Shown here one piece after another: positions 58,481 through 64,000 of a stretch of 64,000 nt of DNA. The notes under the pieces were generated by a model. It was not told where the DNA came from. It was given only the letters and a program-made list of their open reading frames with translations, and did not search any database. Position 1 is the stretch's first letter, and every line of letters starts with the position of its first letter. Position numbers and translations under genes: made by a program. The DNA is taken from the NCBI GenBank assembly GCA_010015655.1, contig ML976686.1:702498-766497 (forward strand), written 5' to 3'. This DNA comes from Bimuria novae-zelandiae CBS 107.79 (taxonomy: Eukaryota > Ascomycota > Dothideomycetes > Pleosporales > Didymosphaeriaceae).

Positions 58481-59079
58481 TATATGAATTAAGAACGTAG
58501 AGTGCTAAAGCGCTAAATAAGGTCTTTAATTAGTATATAATAATTATAGACACTACTACTTTTAGTCTAGTTATTTATAAGCATTATAAGCTACTTAAAT
58601 CATTATATAGTATAAGCACACCTTATGGAAATAAATAGTTTAGTAATAATATTATTACTAAGCCCTTCTTCCTCCTGATTACTATTATATAGATTAAGTA
58701 TTACCCTTATAGTAGCACGCGCCATCTTTATCTTACGCCCTTATAAGTTATTAGTATAAAGATTAAATAGAGCTTAGAAAAATATATACCGTTACGTTCT
58801 AGTCTTAGAGGAGAGCAAGAAAGTAAGCTGCAATAAGCTTTTAAGTAAAAGGATTATTTTAAACAAGCAGAATTATAGCGTAGAGTAAGTAAAATGCTTA
58901 TACTAAATAGTAAGAGTAGCTAGAGTTATAGCGCTAATAGTAGCTAGTCTTTATAGTACACTTATAGTACTTACTATTAAAGTAACTTTTAAGCGCGCTT
59001 TTAATATAACTAAGGTAAGACTTATCGCGTAACTTTTTTATAACTATAATAAATAGATATAACGTAAAGATCTTTTAAG

Positions 59080-59480
59080 TTGTATTACCTTTAGGATCGC
59101 GATTAGGAGTAGCTGGCTTAGGGTTAGGTAAAGGCTCGACCTTATTATCTTACTTAGTATTACTAAAAGATAAAGGCGCGTAAGTAGACACCCTAGATAG
59201 TTTATCGCGCTTCTTAGGAGTATAAATTAGAGTTATAGGAATAGCAATTCCTTAGAGCGTAGGACAATTCTTCGCGGCGCACGCGTGGTAGCGGCTTGCC
59301 TGGCGCTCTTCTTTCGTAAGGTCTTCTTGATAGAACTAGCCTATAAAGCGCGTTAGCGAATTACTAAAAATAATAGAAAGAGCTTAGACGCTATAAGGGC
59401 GGGTTACTATAGTAGTGGAGCGCTACTACCACACTAAGATTTAAGAACGTACTATAATAATAGCTAAGCAGGAACTTATT
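59080..59480 (-). pseudogene. Antisense reading-frame remnant of unknown family inside the outer copia
   Basis: On the minus strand one phase stays coherent for more than 100 codons with only TAG/TAA interruptions: it reads TTIVTRPYSV, then SIIFSNSLTRFIG, EDLTKEERQASRYHACAAKN, GIAIPITLIYTPKKRDKLS and VEPLPNPKPATPNRDPKG. The base composition at 59,260-59,320 is GC-rich. It lies between copia pol and the 3' LTR, opposite to pol. The family is not recognised. It could be an extra antisense ORF of this retroelement, a captured host fragment or another insertion. Confidence 0.5.
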
Positions 59481-59815
59481 TTAAATATAAGAAAAAAGGT
59501 TAGCACGCGAGAGCTTTAAGAGTAAATAGTTAAGTAATATAAAAGTTTATTATATAACTTAAAGGAGAAAATCTAATAGAGGGGTGAGACTTTATTTCTT
59601 ATAAGCGCAAGCGTAGGCAGCGCGCACGGGCTAACGCTAAGTAAGATTACGCACTGTTACTTAGTTATAGGCTACTCTACTCTAATTAAATAGCGCTAGT
59701 TAATTATAATATTACGCTTAATTATAAGTTACGCTTAGCTAAGGTTTATAATTCTACTAAGGAATAGCTTAGAAGCTTATAGTTAACATCTAGAAACTCG
59801 CTAAACTAGGGGGTA

Positions 59816-59988
59816 TATTATAGAAATTATCCTTTATAGGTACCCTAATTAAAAGGTTTAGGTAATATAGGTGAATATAGTACAAAATACTTAGTACAAA
59901 TACTGTTTTATAGTAACTTTCTATATATTACTAATTAATTAATTCGATCTCCCAATTATATCCTATCCAGCTCGTTTTATGCACTATA
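59816..59988 (+). repeat. 3' LTR of outer copia element
   Basis: 173 bp, partner of 29196-29369, preceded by the purine tract AGGGGGTA and followed by AAAGA. Confidence 0.88.
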
Positions 59989-59999
59989 AAAGAAATAAA

Positions 60000-61575
60000 G
60001 CGTAATAGTAATATAAACAAGGGAATTAAAATGCTATTTTAGAGACTCCTATAATAGCTATCTAGCCTATAGTAGTAATTCTAGCATCTGCTATGTAAAT
60101 CATTTCCTTCTAAAGCATTTTATATATATGAGAAAAAAAACTTTTAAAGAGTTAATTATAAACGTTAGTTTTAATCATTATTAATCTGTTTTCTGACCAA
60201 TAAAATAAAGGTAGAGTTTACTATTACTTATAAATAAAGACTTTTTATATTACTTAAAACGCTAAAGTGGCTTCATAACGTAATTATAGTTATAACTAAT
60301 AAGAGACTTAGAATATATTAAAGGAGAAAATACTTAATACGTTCAAAACTTTTTTTAACGTTAACTATAAGCCTATAATGCCCTTAAAGACTATTCTTAA
60401 ATGCTAGACTAGTTACTATCTAAACTATTACAATATATTTAATTATTATAAGAAGAGTTAGGCTCAACTATAAAAAAGGATAAGCTAATATGCATACTTA
60501 ACTATACTAGTTATTTAAGCTACTATATTAAAGGTTAAATAGTACCTTTAGATAACTCTTAGTAAGATATAGTTACGAAAAGAAAAAAAACTACTATATT
60601 TTAAAAACAATTTTCTATTTTAAAAGCTAATAAAGATTCCTTAACGTAATTAAAACGCTTTAAAAAATGGTTACTAAAGGTAAAACAATTCTTAAGACCC
60701 CTAAAATTTACTAAAAGCCCTAATAAGTCGTAAAAAGGCGCTAAAAGACCTACTATAGTAACCTTTAGCGCTAAAGACGCATCTACCCTACTAGCTTACT
60801 ATTATTATAACTAGCTAAGTTATACAAGTCGAAACTATTTAAAAAAGGATAAACTAGCCTTAGCTAATACTAAAATAAATATCTAATAGTGTTAAGAATT
60901 AGGATCCTCTAACTAACTTAATTATATATCTATAAAGGTGGCCTAATAGATTAAAGCTAGATTTATGGCAGATCTATCGGTGCATATACAAGCGATAATT
61001 AATATCTATTCACGGCTACTATTCTAAATAGCTTGCCTTACTGCCTTGCTATCATATAGAGGCCTATTAAAGATTCTCTTTAAGCGGGAGGTAATGCCAA
61101 GCAGGCTGCCTTTTTCGTCCATATAATATATATACTAAGTCTTAATCTAATACTACCTAATCTTTTGCTATAGTAGTTTAAAGTAAAACTTATATTTAGC
61201 TATAGCATTTGGTTTATAGTAATTACGATTAATACTAGCTATTTATTATAATACCAAGGATTTACTATTACGTCTAATAAAGTAATTAACCTATAATAGA
61301 CTAGTATTCTTTTTAGCTAGTATAGAAGTAAAGCTTTATATTATTTACTATATCAGAGCAAGACTATATTTAGTAAGGTATTTAATATTATATATAAGCT
61401 CCTATTTTTATTATTAGCTAAAATTTTAAAACTATTAATAACTAACTATATGCGCCTGCGTAACGTGTCTATACTTATATCTTAATATTAAGCGTATAAT
61501 ATTATATATATTAGCTATTTAAGTATATAAGAATTATTCGCTTAGTCCTAGAGATTTAATATTATTAATTACAGC
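60000..61575 (+). mobile_element. Degraded retroelement remnant, gag-like
   Basis: No LTRs were found. A plus-strand phase near 60,800-60,850 reads YYYYN..YTSRNYLKKDK, the pattern expected of a CCHC zinc knuckle after C-to-Y and similar RIP changes. The rest is TA-rich without clear homology. Confidence 0.35.
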
Positions 61576-61582
61576 TAGGATC

Positions 61583-61799
61583 GGGTCCATATTGGTGGAG
61601 TTATGACGCATTTAATAGAGGGAGCGATTTTGTTAGGGTGTGCATGACCTGACAGCGCGCACGACCTGCCAAGCTACGGTACTGGTATTGTATGCACACT
61701 ACCGTGTTTTATCAGATGACGCACAGCCATCACTTGGCGTACGCTTACCGCCAAATTTTCGACTTCTTCACCCTCTCATAACTACACCAATATGGACCC
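61583..61799. repeat. 24-bp inverted repeat flanking the transposon start
   Basis: GGGTCCATATTGGTG-GAGTTATGA at 61583-61606 and its near-perfect reverse complement at 61776-61799 (one mismatch). The right arm overlaps the ATG of the transposase at 61792. The left arm lies outside the terminal repeat of the Fot1/pogo element. Confidence 0.85.
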
Positions 61800-63829
61800 A
61801 ATTAAGGCTGCGTTAGAGTCGCTAAAATCGCTAAATCCTGGAGAAACACCTAATTACACTACAGTTACAAAAAAGTATAGTTATAATCGAATAACGCTAT
61901 TAAAGCGCCACCGCGGGGTTCAAGGCACCTATGCTTAGTAAATTAATAATATACGCCTCTTTAACACCACGCAAGAGAAAGCTCTTATAACTTATATTAA
62001 TAACCTTTACTAACGAGGTCTACCGCCTATAAGACAAATAATATAGAATTTCGCCTTAGAAATAGCTAGAAGAACTGCTAAAAAATACTAGGTTAACCGC
62101 TTTATCGCTTAATATCGTATCAACCTTATATTATATTAGAGCTCTAGTATAGACGCGTCACGGCACAAAGCTAATTTAGCATTTAAATATAGCCTCTACT
62201 TTAAGCTTTTAGCGCAGAAGATCGAACAGTATAACGTAGAACCGCAACATATATATAATATAGACAAAAAAAGCTTCTTAATTAGGGTACTATTAAAGAT
62301 AAAGCGCATCTTCTTCCGCTAAAGATATAAGAATAGCGGAGTAAAGTAAGTTATACAAGATAGTAATAGAAAGTAAATAATAATAATCACATGTATTTGC
62401 GCCGACGGCAGTGCTCTTACGCCAATCTTAATTTACTAGGCTATTTTTAGTAATATACAGGACTTATAGCTTTAAGATTTTAACCTATAAGAGCATAACT
62501 ATTTCTTTACTTTCTTAGCTAGTGGATAGACAAATAACAAGATTAGCATATAATAGCTAAAATAAGTGTTTAATTACGAGACAAAGGTAAAGGCGCGTCG
62601 CTCCTAGCGTCTCCTTATCCTTAATAGCTACGGCTCCTATATAACAATAAAATTTATTAAGTATTATAATAAGAATTAAATTCTCCTAGCCATCTTTCCT
62701 CCTCACGCTACCTATACTCTCTAGCTACTTAACGTTTGCTTCTTTAAGCCTCTCTCTAGCGCATACTCCACCAAGCTCTTAGACTTTATATATAGCTATT
62801 AAGGCCTTACCTCTATTACAAAGCGCGACTTCTTCCGTATGTTTTATTACGCCTAAAATATAGCGTTTAAATATAAGATAATTATTAAGTCCTTTAAGGT
62901 TACTAGCCTCTCACCATTAAACGCAGAGGTAGTGTTATAAAAGTTTTAAAAGGCAGATGTAGAGAGGCTATTATCCTCTAAGAATAGCTCGTTAGTACTT
63001 AGCGCTTTAGATTAGAGAAAGATAGAGCGCTTACTACGCGAGGTTATTAAAAATACCTATTCTAAACACTCGTAGTAGCTCTCTTAGATAATCTATTATA
63101 TAGCTATGCAGAAATAGCTTCTCTAGCATAAAAATAACTGCCTTAAAGAAGCTCTTATTAATAAGAGAAAGTAGTAACAGCATGGCAAGCCTTTACTACT
63201 TAAAGCACCGCTAGAGTATAATAGAGGCGCTGTTCTCTAGTCGCCCGCTAAAGTCTAAGACGCCTGAGATAGGCAGGCGCAGAAGGATGCCAACGAGCAG
63301 TTGCAACAATAATAGAAGAAGGAGAAACTTGCTCTACAAAAGCAGCAGAAAGAACAGAAACAAGCCATGCTTAAGGAGAGGAAGCGTATGAGGCTTGCCG
63401 CCAAAGAAATCCGCCTCTAGGAGCAGCGTAGCAAGACTATTACGCGTAAAGAAGCACGTATTGCACGCAAGGCTAAAAAACAACTCTAAAAAAATATATA
63501 ATTATCCTAAAGGGGTACGAGACGTTAGCTAATTGCTTTTACTACTCTATCTTGTCTATATAAAGCGCCTAATATTACTAAGGTCGATTTCTCTTCTATT
63601 ATTAATAAGGAGCCTACACCCGGCCCTAGCACGCGCACAAGAAATATACGCCTCCTATAGAGGTTTCGCATGTAAATTATTATAAGCAATCAATTATTTA
63701 AGCTCCATAGACCTCTCCACTAGAAAATCTCGCGATAATAGCTCTTATATAGAGCTCTACAGCCTCAAAAGCAGTGGGTGTGGGCATCCGGAAATCGTGC
63801 GCCAAGTAATGCCCGTGCGTTATCGGTGA
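61712..63829 (+). mobile_element. Fot1/pogo-type DNA transposon
   Basis: Imperfect terminal inverted repeats: left from 61712 (TCAGATGACGCAC..CACTTGGCG) and right ending 63829 (reverse complement TCACCGATAACGCAC..TACTTGGCG). About 2.1 kb, fitting the family. A TA precedes the left end, while the right flank is TT. Confidence 0.72.
61792..63675 (+). pseudogene. Fot1/pogo-type DDE transposase, stop-ridden but without indels
   Basis: One phase runs 628 codons from MDPIKAALESLKSLNPGE to a TAA at 63675 with no frame change, though many TAG/TAA interrupt it. Recognisable: KRHRGVQGTYA (CENP-B/HTH part), NVEPQHIYNIDKKSFLI, ITCICADGSALTPILIY, LLILNSYGSYIT (catalytic Asp reads Asn), LLAIFPPHATYTL, FFKPLSSAYS and a charged Gln/Lys-rich tail. 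Substitutions are almost all G-to-A or C-to-T. Confidence 0.85.
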
Positions 63830-64000
63830 TTCTGGAAATACCTGCTCGACCCACTTAAGGCGTATTTCTCATCAGACTGCGCGTATTTTCTGTTCTGGTC
63901 TCCTTTTTTTCGCTTTTCTCTCCACCACACAAGGAACTTTGGATAATAATATACTAAAAGTAGATAAAGGGCTTCTATAGAGTTATAAGTACCCCCCTTA
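63830..64000. other. Right edge, composition closer to normal
   Basis: Roughly the first 115 bases after the pogo element are less TA-rich (for example a CTCGACCCACTTAAGG stretch and a T-run at about 63,904), then TA-rich sequence resumes. No feature could be assigned. Confidence 0.3.

Larger units (their letters stand above)
29196..59988 (+). mobile_element. Outer Ty1/copia LTR retrotransposon, split by nested insertions
   Basis: Left LTR 29196-29369 and right LTR 59816-59988 align end to end with mainly C/T and G/A differences. Both are flanked by the same 5-bp duplication AAAGA (29191-29195 and 59989-59993). A purine tract (AGGGGGTA) sits directly before the right LTR, and GTTATAAGCC directly after the left LTR matches the primer-binding position of the second copia element. 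When the insertions are removed about 7.1 kb remain. Its pol can be followed in order: integrase C-terminus around 51,600-51,720 (reads GYIRYLVGYKVFNIYRI), reverse transcriptase from before 53,333 into 55,532, then RNase H at 56,000-56,222 and 58,133-58,480. This order (integrase before reverse transcriptase) makes it copia. Confidence 0.93.
28251..63829. other. AT-rich, RIP-affected transposon block
   Basis: TA dinucleotides are abundant, CA and TG are depleted, and reading frames of recognisable transposon proteins are cut by TAG/TAA. Paired repeat copies differ almost only by C/T and G/A. Stretches shorter than a few hundred bases inside it (for example 30,400-30,960, 41,330-41,549, 52,644-52,865 and 54,169-54,435) keep a normal composition. 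Within it, 28,251-28,545, 28,817-29,190 and 30,965-32,072 hold no recognisable protein. Confidence 0.9.

Noticed and set aside
1..64000. CRISPR arrays, tRNA/rRNA genes, prokaryotic operons
   Set aside because: None seen; the tandem repeats lack the spacer logic of CRISPR, and the genes are spliced and eukaryotic.

Overview
The window reads as nuclear DNA of a filamentous ascomycete. Introns are short (about 40-80 bp) with GT..AG ends. The proteins are fungal, and a fungus-type repeat-induced point mutation (RIP) landscape covers the right half. The sharp switch at about 28.25 kb, from gene-bearing DNA of balanced base composition to TA-rich, stop-ridden, transposon-packed DNA, resembles the two-compartment genomes of Dothideomycetes such as Leptosphaeria-type Pleosporales. 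That placement is inference. No species marker was read.

Left block (1-28.25 kb). Intact genes: a GNAT acetyltransferase cut by the window edge, a secreted astacin-like metallopeptidase, the RNA polymerase III repressor Maf1, the AP-1 clathrin adaptor sigma subunit, a regulatory-subunit-like (GCLM) protein of glutathione synthesis, an uncharacterised Cys-tailed protein, a DUF7702-like membrane protein, and a head-to-head pair of mitoribosomal mL67/Mhr1 and the UVRAG/Vps38 subunit of PI3-kinase complex II. Several of these use tiny first exons that only splicing reveals (Maf1 6 nt, AP-1 sigma 11 nt, GCLM-like 23 nt). Interleaved with them are decayed genes: a flavin monooxygenase with four frame lesions (one an exact 11-bp tandem duplication), an F-box-like gene, a Zn2Cys6 transcription factor, a Thr-rich secreted protein with one frameshift, and a Helo-like/ubiquitin-like gene beside the AT border. 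Many of the nonsense codons are of the CAG/CAA/CGA or TGG to stop type.

Right block (28.25-64 kb). The core is one Ty1/copia element, 29,196-59,988, with paired LTRs, a PPT and a perfect AAAGA target duplication 30.8 kb apart. Inside it sit: a Tc1/mariner element; an 11.8-kb Ty3/gypsy element that itself holds a 5.7-kb chromodomain gypsy element and a solo LTR; another solo LTR; a second copia element that holds its own solo LTR; a further solo LTR; and two non-coding LTR elements of one family, one of them carrying a small MITE. Almost every insertion has a readable target-site duplication, so the order of insertion can be deduced. To the right are a degraded gag-like remnant and a Fot1/pogo-type element whose transposase frame is free of indels but full of stops. 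Within the outer copia, between pol and the 3' LTR, an antisense reading frame of unknown origin is still legible.

No tRNA, rRNA or CRISPR array was recognised. The intact genes are unrelated housekeeping functions, not a pathway cluster.
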